Source of the DNA: Heliocidaris tuberculata
Taxonomy: Eukaryota; Echinodermata; Echinoidea; Camarodonta; Echinometridae
Direction of reading: 5' to 3'
Assembly (NCBI GenBank): GCA_025618425.1
Contig: CM046849.1
Span: forward strand, 33,592,336 to 33,656,335
Length of the DNA stretch: 64,000 nucleotides
Part shown: positions 12,919-23,579 of the stretch, piece after piece
How positions within the stretch are numbered: position 1 is the first letter of the stretch
Layout of the letters: each line of letters starts with the position of its first letter
Position numbers and translations under genes: made by a program
Notes under the pieces: generated by a model
The model's database searches: none
What the model was told of the DNA's origin: nothing
What the model saw: the letters and a program-made list of their open reading frames with translations, nothing else

Positions 12919-14354
12919 AGAAGCTTCCTAACAAGTTGAAGCGAGTCTTCTCAGACTTTGAGGCTCTGATGGATCCATCCAGGAACCATCGTGTGTACCG
13001 CCTAGCTCTCTCAAAGATGAGACCTCCTATTATACCGTTCATGCCTCTACTTATTAAAGACATGCTCTTCACCCATGAGGGAAACAAGACTTACTTTGAA
13101 GGTCTTGTCAACTTTGAGAAAATGGTAACTGGCATACTAGAATCAATTTTCTGATTAAACAATAAACTTTATTTACATGTAGTTTATGAAACCTTTATCT
13201 TCTAACCTCAGCAAGTTTTATTATGCCAAAGTCTCACAAGTAATCAATTTTAACTGGTCGTTGGAAAATTGTCGTAATCAGCTCTACCGATCAGATTAAT
13301 TTGCATAATGTTTGAATTACTTTCCCTGGTCCATATACAAATGGAGATAAAATAATGTCAGATTTACCCGTTGACTACAAAATTTTATCATTGCCCTCAT
13401 CTAGCTTATTACTGGATCTTTCCTGTTCTTGTAGGAAATGGGTTGATATAACTCTTTTCACTATGAAATGAAAGAATTACTCGGCAAAGGATAATATGAA
13501 AGGAGTTTTGATATACATGTACATGGCATTGTCCATTTTTAGACCTACTGAGTTCATGATCAGTCATTGAATACCTGGATTTCTTTTTAAAGAATTGTAT
13601 AAAGAAAGAAAAGATCTAGAGATCACAGTTCAATCTTCTTTTATGTGTAGAACAAGTGGATTTGTTTTGTATTGAAATTACAACATTCTTTCAAGAAGAT
13701 CTTACCAGAAATTGTTATAGTTCTTATATTCACTAATTACATGGGAATTGAAGTTTTATATCAATTTGCTAATGATGGATTTTTTGAAATTTTCAAATTT
13801 CTAATTGTTCACAGCATCTAGTAGCATCTATAATGCGGGTTGTCAAGTACTGTCGGAGTGAGAACTTCAAACTAGACTCACCTCCAGCTGTCAAGAATGT
13901 CAAAGAGATTGTTAGTTATGTCAGGTAAGAAATTAAAATGAATATAAACCATTCTAGATTAATATAAAGCATACTCAGTGCAATCATTGAAGGCAAACCA
14001 TGAGTATGAGTAGGAAAACATGTTCACTGAAGACATTTAACGATGTTCCACAAGGTATATCCTTTCATGCAGTTTCATATGAAGAGTTCTGTTTATGTAG
14101 TTAATACATACAAATTTTTAAAAAGATGAATTTCAATAGAAGTCATTGCATCCCATGAATCCATCAATACATTTTAAAATTCATTCTGGAAAGGGAAAGA
14201 GGAACAGAATAGGATGATGTTAGGAAAAAAGGAACAATTTTGAAGATTTTCTGTAATGCTCTTTTTCACCTTCTATTCCAGGAATCTTCAAGTGATTGAT
14301 AACACCAAGCGGTTAATGCAGCTATCATACAACCTGGAGCCTCCAAAAACGTAA
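3078..14354 (+). CDS. Epac: Epac, cAMP-regulated Rap guanine-nucleotide exchange factor (5' part outside the window)
   Basis: This gene encodes a cytosolic exchange factor that loads GTP onto Rap1/Rap2 when cAMP is bound. Fifteen exons read through in compatible phases: 3078-3223, 3565-3788, 4608-4726, 5368-5529, 6214-6367, 6877-7014, 8759-8828, 9258-9404, 9789-9886, 10489-10614, 11705-11883, 12420-12510, 12921-13124, 13815-13924 and 14282-14354 (TAA at 14352). They encode 679 residues. Vertebrate Epac2 has about 1,010, so roughly 330 N-terminal residues (DEP and, in Epac2-like proteins, a first cAMP domain) are missing to the left. Domain order matches Epac: cyclic-nucleotide-binding domain, REM, RA-like region, CDC25 domain. 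All introns are GT-AG except 5530-6213, which is AT-AC. The first exon could instead start at 3085, after a second CAG. The intron before 11705 has a weak pyrimidine tract. Family assignment is firm; whether it is orthologous to RAPGEF3 or RAPGEF4 cannot be told here, and invertebrates commonly have one gene. Confidence 0.95.
4149..4377. mobile_element. MITE-like inverted-repeat element in an Epac intron
   Basis: The stretch begins TTAACCCTTTCA and ends TGAAAGGGTTAA, a perfect 12-bp terminal inverted repeat around about 205 bp of non-coding sequence. It lies within the intron between the CNBD exons. TTAA at the outer edge may be the target site, but no separate target duplication can be shown. 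Confidence 0.6.
5368..7014 (+). CDS. Epac: Epac exons for the REM (Ras exchanger motif) domain
   Basis: Exons 5368-5529, 6214-6367 and 6877-7014 encode the REM domain, which stabilises the CDC25 catalytic fold. The first gives [19 protein letters not shown] and ends in LCPALLQ. Joining 5529 to 6214 restores a His codon and the family sequence ALLQHYHSE, and the exon then runs to [11 protein letters not shown]. The third begins TLFSAVCDD, aligning with the Epac2 segment after its conserved FLEE. Donor choice for the third exon is ambiguous: the GT after 7002 and the GT after 7014 are both in phase 0, and the longer form adds four residues. Confidence 0.88.
5573..5612. repeat. (TC)n microsatellite
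   Basis: A nearly perfect CT repeat of about 40 bp inside the U12 intron. Confidence 0.95.
5950..6213 (+). repeat. Diverged tandem repeat carrying the U12 branch-site segment
   Basis: Four imperfect units of about 63-80 bp each contain a (C)CCTCTGTAGA-like start followed by a TTCCTTGAC-like core. The cores lie at 5974-5981, 6053-6061, about 6131-6139 and 6194-6202. The last is the presumed functional branch site. Confidence 0.75.
7709..8310. mobile_element. MITE with about 30-bp terminal inverted repeats, in an Epac intron
   Basis: The left end reads GCCCGTATTCTGAACTCCAG and continues GTTTAACTTAAA-like. The reverse complement of the right end reads GCCCGTAATCTGAACTCTGG with the same continuation. 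There is no coding capacity. The interior (about 7845-7975) matches a second stretch at about 31750-31910 in opposite orientation, supporting a dispersed family. The target duplication is unclear; CACT flanks both ends closely. Confidence 0.75.
8759..9886 (+). CDS. Epac: Epac exons for the linker and Ras-association-like region
   Basis: Exon 8759-8828 is a short linker ([18 protein letters not shown]) that joins through a split Thr codon to [16 protein letters not shown] in exon 9258-9404. Exon 9789-9886 completes the region with [15 protein letters not shown]. In vertebrate Epac2 the equivalent region is a Ras-association fold between REM and CDC25 that takes part in localisation and Ras binding. 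The IFKVYC..DHTYTT signature is closely similar to the vertebrate protein. About 1.7 kb of intron, holding a MITE, separates this block from the REM exons. Confidence 0.9.
10041..10300 (+). mobile_element. tRNA-derived SINE in an Epac intron
   Basis: The 5' part carries an internal RNA polymerase III promoter: an A box (TGGCTTAGTGGTAGAGCA, 10051-10068) and a B box (GGTTCGAAACC, 10094-10104), with tRNA-like spacing. The loop between them contains CTCGTAA, tRNA-like but in a poorly paired stem. A non-tRNA body of about 150 bp follows, ending in ACCTGTTCA-type short repeats. It is too degenerate to be a functional tRNA gene. The right boundary is approximate. Confidence 0.8.
10489..14354 (+). 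CDS. Epac: Epac exons for the CDC25 (RasGEF) catalytic domain and C terminus
   Basis: Six exons encode the catalytic domain that opens Rap for nucleotide exchange. Landmarks in order are [84 protein letters not shown] (the His codon is split across 11883/12420), [42 protein letters not shown] and [17 protein letters not shown]. The C terminus [13 protein letters not shown] aligns with the vertebrate ending of SHxLEPRRP type. All structural segments of the family are present, so the gene looks functional in this part. Confidence 0.95.
12150..12228. mobile_element. Short inverted-repeat element, copy 1
   Basis: Begins TTAACCCATAGACTAC and ends AGTAGTCAATGGGTTA, so its ends are inverted repeats about 79 bp apart. 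A second copy with the same core (GGGTNGCTCCTGTNTTAAGC) is at 55158-55237. Confidence 0.6.
12885..12915. repeat. (CT)n tract acting as the pyrimidine tract of an Epac acceptor
   Basis: A CT repeat runs directly into TGTGCAG and the exon at 12921, so the microsatellite serves as the polypyrimidine tract of this 3' splice site. Confidence 0.85.
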
Positions 14355-17300
14355 TGTCTACTGAGCTCCTTGAAGACACCATAGTATTAATATCCAGGAT
14401 TCAAATGGCTTCCAAATCTTGAATGCTATGTTCGATCATTTTTAACCTTTTGTATTCCATTCACTTTTAACATCTTCCATATGCCACCAACATTACCAGC
14501 TTCATTATAAACTTCATCATCACCATTATTATTATCATTACCATTACAATCATTCTCGTCATCATTATTGACGTCACCATCATCATCATCATCATCATCA
14601 TCATATTATCACCATCATCATCATCATCACCATCATTCATTATTATCATCATCGTCACTATTATTATCCTCATCCTGACCATTATAACCATCATCATCGT
14701 CACCATCATCGTCATCATCATCATCATCGTCATCATCATCATCATCACTATTATTATCCTCATCCTGACCATTACAACCATCATCATCATCGTCACCATC
14801 ATCTTCATCATCATCACCATCATTCATCATCATCATCATCATCATCATAATCATCACCATGATGATCATCAACATTATCATCATCATTGTCTTATCATTT
14901 TTTATCAAACAGGAAGGTCAAATTTGTTATAGCTTACTTTTTTAATAGACCATAGACCTGGTGAAGTTATTATAACTTCAACTTTGAAAGTAGAGAATTT
15001 GATTAAAAAGAAAACCCTAATTTCCATTAGTTTACTAATTCACAGGTAGAGAGAAACTCTTTTCAGGTCATAGACTTGAATAGATTTATGAGAAAAATAC
15101 ATTTCAGGTTCCATATTTTGTGGAGTTGTGTGGCATACTGAATTGACTTAAAAACTGAGATTAGAGCAAGAATATAACAATGAGTATGTAAAATGAAGAA
15201 AGAATTAATGTATTTGAATGAATTATGAAACTAAACCAACTATTGAACAGCTGGAAGGAGTATATTACAGTATCCCTTTCCATGCGCCATGATTATACTT
15301 TCTGGTAGTATGTCATGAAAGGTACTATTCAACATTTTGTAATTTACATTTATAAATTTATGATTGAATTTTGCAATCATCTGTTAATGTGTTCGAAAAA
15401 AATACTGATTTTTTTTAAAGGTGTTTTCTTGTAATGTGTCAGATAAAAATTTTGCTTCCTTTTTTTCACCTTGGAAATTTTATCTTGAATTGCCTCATTG
15501 AAAAGAAATTGAACCTCTTGTAATTATCATCAGTTTAATTTTTTTTTTAAATTCTCAGTCACATGACTGCCATCAAAGTTTTAAAACGATCTTGCATTGA
15601 TTCATTTCAAAATGTTGAATAGTACCTCCAAACATGACTTTTTTGCAAGGATTTTATTCTTCCTACTGATTTTCAAATCAGAGAGAGGTTGCATATTTTT
15701 TCATGGTATATTTTTGCATGAAGGACACCATAGGAATGAGAGAAGGAATGAATCTATGCATGAACGTTATCAAGAGATAAACAATCACATTAATCTATGC
15801 AATATAAGAAGATTATTGTAGAAAGTATTGACAGATATATGTAAAGATACAACAAACCACTTTAATTTTGAGACTAATACATTTTGATTTCATGTTTATT
15901 GTTGGTTATTTTATAAAAGGCAATTGATATTGTCAGATTCCGCACTACAAATAATCTCTTAATTCTTTTGACATATTAACCCATAATCCCTTATAATTTA
16001 AACAGTCCATTATCTTCATTTCCATTTATTTGTTTGGTTTTGAAATTGCATTCCATACTCTTTAACAAAGAAAGTTTGTATTTCTTCTGGAATCACAAAG
16101 CAGGTTTATGAATTATGTACATGATATTAAATATCATTGAGAAATGTCAATGTCAAGAGGAACAATGAAAACAGCACTTTTGTGTGCTTGAAAATTAATC
16201 TCATGAATTTTGACAGGTTTGTAAACCTTCTAGCAGCTTAAGGGTATGATCAAAAGATGGATGTTTATAAACCTGAAATGCTGAGACTTCTCAGAAGCAC
16301 GGATGAAAGAAGATGACTATGTAATGCAAGATAGCAGGGATCAAGGGAATTAATACAAACCTCTGAATAGCAGCTGCATTTTATACGGGGGTTATACAAT
16401 GAAATTGAAAAAAGATTTGATGCCTTTTATTGTAAATGATCTAGTATATGAAGGCCTCTGATCATTTATGAAATGCCATATCTAAAGTTGTTAAGACCAA
16501 GTTTAAGTAATTAAGATTGTTATTTGATTGAGAACAGATAATTAGTCATCTGAATGGTGCAATATAATGATGATGATATGTGTCCTTTAGGGAAATATCT
16601 CTCTAATCGTAGTGCAGATATTTTGTATGTACAGATAAAAATAAAAATCCATCTTACTCTTCATTGTTCCAACTTTACGTCTCTTCTTCTTATAAAAATA
16701 TGCAAGTTTAAAGGGAAATTTTGTCATACCATATCTTTTGATCAAAAAGAATTCCAACTTGCCTGAAGGCAAACAGGTAAATTCTATATCAAATGAAATT
16801 GTCAAAACAACAGATTATAAATGATTATGATGTTCTAAAAGTGCCTTGGTAATGCCGTGATCTATATCTATGATATTTGTATTTATGACAATGAGTTATT
16901 GTGCATGTAGGAAGATGTATAAAAAGATATATAAAAAGTGAAATGTATTATTTATTCTTAATGTTTTATGTTTTATGTTTGTCTGAAAATCTGTATTTCT
17001 TTACAAGATTTTCTGTTCATGATATGTTTAATGTTAGCTTTAGTTAAAGGACTTTAAGATTATTTAAGTCCTTTTTGCTCTGAGCTGATCTAATTATATT
17101 ACAAATCATTCCTATGTGTTCATTTGAACTGTTGAATTGTTAGATACATGCTATATCTTACAAATTAACACAATTTTTCATGTTTATGTAAATACATTTG
17201 CCTTTTCTAAAATTCTTTTATCTTTTGTGTACACACAAATATATGAATTCATCTTGATTTGTGAAGTATCCCCTAAATATGCCTTTTAAATGATATATCA

Positions 17301-17870
17301 TTCTCAATATTCTTTGAATGATGTGTAACATTGCTTTTTCATCAAAATTTCTTGAATGTTGCACTTTGAAAACCTTGAAATATTATCTTCTTAAACAAGT
17401 ATTCAACCCTTAACAAGGCTTTAATTTGCTATTACACTGATTGTGCTTTGTAGCAGTACGAAGTCATTCCTTCTTCAAAACTAATGCTTAGGCAATGACC
17501 TCACTCTACAGGTTGTCATTTTTTTTGCACATTGACTTCCTGTCTAAATACAATCAATTGGGGGGGGGGGGGTTATAGAGAATGACTTGCAACAAATAAT
17601 CATATATATCATTATAATTTTACTACATGGAATATGAAAATAATAATAATCTGAGTTTTACTTGATACCTTGAACATCATTACAAACTTCTATAATCAAA
17701 GTCTACTTCGATATCATTCCTTTGACCTTCATGAAACAGCTCTACAGCAACCGTACAGATCAGTTCAGTTTCCCAGCAATATGATGTCTACTACCACCAC
17801 AGTAACGATTTCCTTCTATTGTTTAAAGAGGGCAGTATTCATTCTTTCCTTGAAATAATAATACCTAATT
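14355..17870 (+). other. Epac 3' UTR and flank
   Basis: No coding exon follows the Epac stop. The start of this stretch is its 3' UTR, whose end is not resolved. A candidate AATAAA is near 16639, but AT-rich context makes it weak. Apart from the CAT-rich repeat and a short G run near 17560, nothing is seen. Confidence 0.5.
14515..14890. repeat. (CAT/ATC)n trinucleotide repeat, imperfect
   Basis: About 370 bp of interrupted CATCAT repeats in the Epac 3' flank. The interruptions (ATTATTATCCTCATCCTGACC) recur, showing an internal duplication of about 100 bp. The Met/Asp-rich frames on the complementary strand are artefacts of the repeat. Confidence 0.9.
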
Positions 17871-17983
17871 TAGTATGAAGGTAAATGCACTTAACTTCCT
17901 CATACATACATTGCAAGACAAGACCTGGATACACTTTAACACATAAGGATATATAGGCCTCGTGGGAAATAAACATTAGTCAG

Positions 17984-18592
17984 GTTCACACGATAGGAGC
18001 TAAACTTTAAGTTTCGCTTGTAGTTTCATAACATTAAGTTAAGTTGTAGTTATCTTGTAGTTTCAGACCGTATGAACGGACTCGTAGTTTCAAAACTGTA
18101 AGTTTACTTGTAGTTCTAGAACCACAAGCGGTATCTACTTCCGGTGTTAACAACAACGATCGCTCGGCTTGTAGTTTCAGAACAACGAGCATCGTTGTTT
18201 CGGCCCCATTAAACCCTCGTCGTGGTTAGTGGGTCCAGGGGCGGCGCCAGGGTATTTTGATAGGAGGGGCAAGACGACCTAAAGATGACATCATATTTTT
18301 TCTCCATTAAATAACAGGGGTAATATAGAGTTATATGTTTAAGACCTCTCTTTTTAATACTCTTCTTTCTTCTTTCTTCCCTTTTCTTCCCTTTTCTTCC
18401 TCCTTTTTTCTTTTTTATTCTTTTTTTTTCTTTTTTCAATACTTGAAAAATCATAGGGGGGCGGTCGCCCCCTCTGCCCCCCCCCCCCCGTAGCGCCGCC
18501 CCTGAGTGGGTCGTTATTTCGTTAACTTAAAGTTTCGCTACCTTGGAGTTTCGAAACCACAAGTCCGTATGAACGTAGCTATTGATTCCTGA
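17984..18592. mobile_element. Inverted-repeat element copy 1, interrupted by a hAT-type MITE
   Basis: Begins near GTCAGGTTCACACGA and ends near CGTATGAACGTAGC; the ends are imperfect inverted repeats. The body is full of short direct and inverted words such as CTTGTAGTTTC and AAACTTTAAGTTT. It matches 19252-19768 along most of its length but lacks an internal segment of about 200 bp present there, and it carries the insertion at 18236-18504. Confidence 0.7.
18236..18504. mobile_element. hAT-type MITE nested in another element
   Basis: Starts CAGGGGCGGCGC and ends GCGCCGCCCCTG, a perfect 12-bp terminal inverted repeat. It is flanked by a perfect 8-bp duplication AGTGGGTC (18228-18235 and 18505-18512). 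The related copy at 19252-19768 has the empty site (TTAGTAAGTCATTG). TIR type and 8-bp duplication indicate the hAT superfamily. It is 269 bp, non-coding, with a pyrimidine-rich interior and a poly-C tract. Confidence 0.9.
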
Positions 18593-18620
18593 TTGTAGCT
18601 TACAGTAAAGTGTTTGTAGG

Positions 18621-19017
18621 CATGGGCGCAAATCCAGGGGGGACAGGGAGACATGTCCCCCCACCTTTTTGAAGATAGGCGAATGTCCCCCCCCCCCCCA
18701 CCTTTTTAAATAACCTTTTTTTCTTTTTTCTTTTTTATTTATTTATTTTTTTGCTTGTCAGAGAATTTTGGAGAAAAACTAGAGCCAAAAGGATGCGATA
18801 ACCTTTTGTTTTTTTTGTTTTTTTTTTGTTTTTTGCTTGTCAGAGAATTTTGAAGGAAAACTAGACCCCCAAAATGTGATAACCCTTTTTTTTTTTTTTT
18901 TTTTGGGGGGGGGTTATCAGAAATTTTTTTCAGACATTTCGGACAGGTACAAAAGTGAAATCATGTGGTGTCCCCCCCCCCCCCCCCCCCCAATTTCAAA
19001 ATGGATTTGCGCCACTG
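18621..19017. mobile_element. hAT-type MITE with 8-bp target duplication
   Basis: The left end is CATGGGCGCAAATCC and the reverse complement of the right end is CAGTGGCGCAAATCC. The flanks carry the perfect duplication TTTGTAGG (18613-18620 and 19018-19025). It is 397 bp, non-coding, with two tandem copies of a segment starting TTGCTTGTCAGAGAATTTTG and three poly-C or poly-G tracts. Confidence 0.9.
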
Positions 19018-19251
19018 TTTGTAGGATGTAAAGAAACATTTTCTGGGTAAGTGCGGTGTTTGCATACTGCCATTTATCAAATTGAAATGTTCTTAAAACT
19101 GTAAAAGGGTGCTTTACATTTTCTGAATGTTGATGTATTTTAAGTTGTGCCTATTTGTCAATATATTTACTTACGGGCAATTACACACTGGGAAACAAAA
19201 TCATATTAGATTATGGGTTATCCTCTCAAGATACATATTTCCTTTCACTAG

Positions 19252-19768
19252 TCAGGTTCACACGAAGGGAGCAAACTTTAAGTTTCGCTTGTAGTTTCAA
19301 AACTTTAAGTTAACTTGTAGTTATCTTGTAGTTTCAGACCGTATGAACGGACTCGTAGTTTTGAAACTTTAAGTTTACCTGTAGTTCTAGAACCACAAGC
19401 GAGCTCGTGGTTAACGTCGAAACCACGAGCAGTGGGTGGTCCTCCGTCGCAGTTTCGGACCACGTGAACGAAATAAACTTTCGCAAGCTTGTAGTTAAGG
19501 ATGACCTCGCTGTTCATGTTGAATTTCCTGGTCATACCCTTCGCACGCATTATGAACATAGGAACTGTATGTGTACTGTACACACAATCGGTATCTACTT
19601 CCGGTGTTAACAATAACGATCGCTAGGCTTGTAGTTTCAGAACAATGAGCATCGTTGTTTCGGGCCCGTTTGAACCCTCGTCGTGGTTAGTAAGTCATTG
19701 TTGCGTTAACTTAAAGTTCGCTAACTTAAAGTTTCGAAACTATAAGTCCCGTATGAACGTAGCTATTG
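19252..19768. mobile_element. Inverted-repeat element copy 2, longer form
   Basis: Same family as 17984-18592: begins GTCAGGTTCACACGA, ends CGTATGAACGTAGC. It contains about 200 bp (about 19400-19585) absent from copy 1 and has no hAT insertion. No transposase coding capacity is seen, so it is non-autonomous. The superfamily is not identified. Confidence 0.7.
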
Positions 19769-19909
19769 TTATATAATTCTAATGTTTTAAATGTGTACTG
19801 AAAAGTCAAATCAAATCAATCAGTGGGAATGTCTAATGCTAGTCATGCTCAAGAATAATAAAAAGATATGTACTTCTGTTACCGCCCATTCGGAATTGAT
19901 CTATTCATG

Positions 19910-20265
19910 GATATATTCACAAACTTTCCATGTCAATTATCTTCACAGTTGTGTCTATATCTGTCGATATATTCACAAATGTGTTTTTTGTGAATATAAT
20001 CTCAAATGTGTTTGTGATGTTCACAATCATGACAAATAGTCTGTTTTTAATATATTCACAAAGTAGTGAGTATATTCACATATAGTTATATTTGTTTGTG
20101 AATATAAGCACAAAGTATGTATGCGAATACATGTATATCCATAAATGTGTTTGGGATTATATTCACAATTTTTTCTTATTGCGAATGTATTCACAAATGT
20201 ACCTGCTTGGGAATATATTCACAAATGTCTGTCCTTGTGAATATGTTCACAGATAATAATTTATG
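19910..20265. repeat. Cluster of TGTGAATA/TATTCACA palindromic motifs
   Basis: More than ten occurrences of TATTCACAAA or its complement TTTGTGAATA in about 350 bp, at irregular 15-60 bp spacing and in both orientations. It looks like a decayed tandem array. Short reading frames across it are repeat artefacts. Confidence 0.75.
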
Positions 20266-22318
20266 TTTGAATGCAGCAGTACTCTATTGTTGTATTGCAA
20301 TAAAATCATTCTGATGTCGTTTGTATTCTCAACGAACCATTTGTCTGGTTTGGATATTTTTACCCCTATAGGCTGGCTGTCAGCAGAAGCCGACATCGCT
20401 CACCAATCGTATGTTTACATACAATGAGTCTGGTGTCGACATAAATTTTTCCCGTTTTCTGTTTTTTGCAATGAATTGGAGTTTTAAAATTTTGCAGGTG
20501 TTATGGACAGCAAATACCTAGTAAAAAAAAATTAACGACTATAGAAAATATTTTGATGCAAATCGATCAGGGAAGACATATTAATTAATATTAATCTTAA
20601 TCTTAATAATATTAAGTAGATATGATCTGAGATTTATAACATTTTCATAACAGTCATGACTATCTCTTTGACATTCAACCGTAATCAATTTCGTGGAATA
20701 GCTACTGGGGGATACTTCTTTCCTGTTTTTTAGTCTGATCGATACGGACACTTAACTGCACGACATGACAATTTTTACAGATTGAGAGAGAGGTGAAATG
20801 TTCCGGGGAAAAGAGAAATGGGGAGACAGGCAGATAGGAAGACAAAGTATGATTGATAAAGAAACTGAAGGCAGAGAAAGCAGAACTAAGAGAGACTGAA
20901 GAGAACTATAGAGAAGAGAGAGGGAGCGATTGAGAAAAGGAAGGATTTCGGGAAAGAGGGGGAGAGAAAGGAGGGAAGAGAGAGAGAGAGAGGCAAAGCC
21001 TGAAAGAAGTGGAGAGAGTGACAGTTTCATAAGGCCTATAATCAGATAATAATTTAGACGCAAGCATGACTTGTTATGTGGCCCCAAACCATTACAAATG
21101 TACCAATCGATTTTAGGAATTTGGTAAAATTACACTATTCTCAAAACCATTCTGACATGAAAAGAATGAAAGATTACACTGAATTTTGACTGAGAAAAAT
21201 ATGAGCACGTAATAATCTCAACTTTTATTTTCTCATTCTTGAAAGTAAGCAGATGAATTCTACCTCTGTAACCTACGTTACTATACTTGTATTTAAATCA
21301 ACACTACTTTGTAATTGTACAGGGATGTACGTTGCTAATAATTTTATTACTAGCTATGCCTAAGTATATGAAAACTCCAATTTCAAAGAAATTGATAATT
21401 TTCTCCTATCATGTGGTGAAAAAAATAATCACTTTGAAGTCAGACCTTCACGAATGTGGAAGCAGTTGTGTACAGTAAAGGTTCAAGTGGTTGCTTGTAT
21501 TTTTCCGATACTTGAACATGTCCGCCTCATTAACTGACAAAATGTTTCCAGTTGACTGTGTTTAACGAATATAAACAAACAATATGCATCACGACATTAC
21601 CGAGGAATATGCAGCAGTTTGAAATATGGTAATGTATATGTTTCACATATGAGTTACGTATGTTACAAAAGTAAACACACATAAAGAACTCTAAGAAGCC
21701 AAGCTGTTCCAAAAGTTATAAATACCGATAACTCCTCTAGAAATGCCCTTTTTTTAGCGGCTTGTCTAGTACATAGTCCTACTTTATAAGGTTACGTATC
21801 AATAGAATCTCGACCTCTTCTATGTGGTATCCATCGCACATTCCTAATATTTTTCTTAATATGTGACCATGGCTGCTCCAAAATCCGACACAAGGCCTAA
21901 TATCTATCGCCAAACAATATTCATTTCTATATCATTTGGAATCCTACGTCACTATGAAAAAATGGTAACGTATGTTTCATGTACAAAATGACGATAAACG
22001 TTCAAACTTTTGAGAGAAAGTCTCAAGTGTAACAATTTCTTTACAAATTACCTAATTTACATTCCAGAACCATGATTTTTGTTCTAAAGCGATAGTTGCA
22101 TCCTAACGATCACATTTGACTTACAGTACATGTTGTAAGTATATGCATAACGATATAAGATCATCTATAATGTCATCATCCCGAGTTGTACTGTATATGC
22201 TTTGGCAGAAAGAAAAATTTAACAATTCCTTTAAGTCTACGAATTTCATGATTGGACTAAAATGAAGCGTCCATATAGCACGTATAAGGACGAGAAAAGC
22301 TTGAAATTATTTTCCTCT

Positions 22319-22470
22319 TAATAATGACAATAATAATGCATAATAAATAACAATAATGCATAAGAATGATAATTATAATAATGATAACAATAATTATAAT
22401 AATAATGATAACCATAATAACAACAACAACAACAACAACAATAATAATAATGATAATAATAACAACTGGC
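22319..22470. repeat. (AAT/AAC)n trinucleotide repeat
   Basis: Imperfect AATAAT, AACAAC and GATAAT repeats over about 150 bp. Confidence 0.9.
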
Positions 22471-23550
22471 ATCGAAGGCGCCGACTATGAAACGATGCCC
22501 ATGGGGAGTAGGGGGGCACTTGAAGGGGGCGCAAAAAAACCCAAAAGAGAGAAATAAAAGGAGGAGGTAAAGAAGAAAAATCATAATCTTTAAGGATAAT
22601 CCGCTCCCAATTCCGAGGGATATATTGCATTAGAAATACAGTTTTTGAGGGTTTAAAATGCAAAAATGTTCTACAGCTCGACCACTTTGGAAATGCAGCT
22701 TCTCCCATCTGTTTTCCTTCTTTAATTTTCTATACTCAGCCTGAGTTTGGGTTTTTGTTGTTTTCCCCATCTTGACCTTTTTAAGGATATCTGATCATTA
22801 AAAGAGACAAAATAGATACTGTCCCAATGAAATCAAAACGTAAAAATTATAACTTCAAGACATAAGTATCGCGTGCACGTTCGTTAGGCAACATCGTTAG
22901 GCGACATCCATTAACCATTATTGCAGAGGCAGTGATAGTCATAGCTTGAGGATACTAAATCTATAAATTCTCCACCTCTGAAGTATATGCTGATCTTTTT
23001 TTTTAAATCCACTCATCTACGGTCATTGAATGCTTTTCCACACGTGAATTTTAAATTGATAACAGGACACTGAAACCTACGTTACCATGCACTGGATTGA
23101 ATGCAGTATTGACAAGTCTTAAATCCAAATTAAAGAATGCATACGCATTAGCAATAATATTTTTGTTTGTCTCTTTTGTTTACTATGGAGTATTCACCCT
23201 ATAGTACACTTGCGTTAATTTTATAAAGAAAATAGTAAATTGAAACCTACGTTACAGTATATGAAACCTACGTTACAAAATTGTCCAAGTGTAAAGTAGC
23301 TAATTGCTACGTGAATATTTACTAAAAATACATATATTTTTAATGAATAAAGCACATTTACGAGCTCTTTTATATATTGTCAGTTATTTCCCAAGATACA
23401 CAGCTAACAACTTTAGTGTAACAATGAACCGTTAGCTCAACTGCTCTTGGGTAACATAAACACAAACATGCTACTGAAGTTCAGGTGTTATCATTAACAG
23501 TTGCTCCCGAGACGCTCGGTGGCGCTATAACAGCTGTTTCAGAGCTATAC

Positions 23551-23579
23551 CACTGAACTCTATGACATAGAGTTCAGTG
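23551..23579. repeat. Near-perfect palindrome flanked by direct repeats
   Basis: CACTGAACTCTATG is followed after one base by its exact complement CATAGAGTTCAGTG, and the hairpin is flanked on both sides by GAGCTATAC. A cruciform-forming insertion or foldback remnant is possible. Confidence 0.8.

Noticed and set aside
14467..14908. Met/Asp-rich open frames
   Set aside because: They arise from the (CAT)n repeat in the Epac 3' flank.
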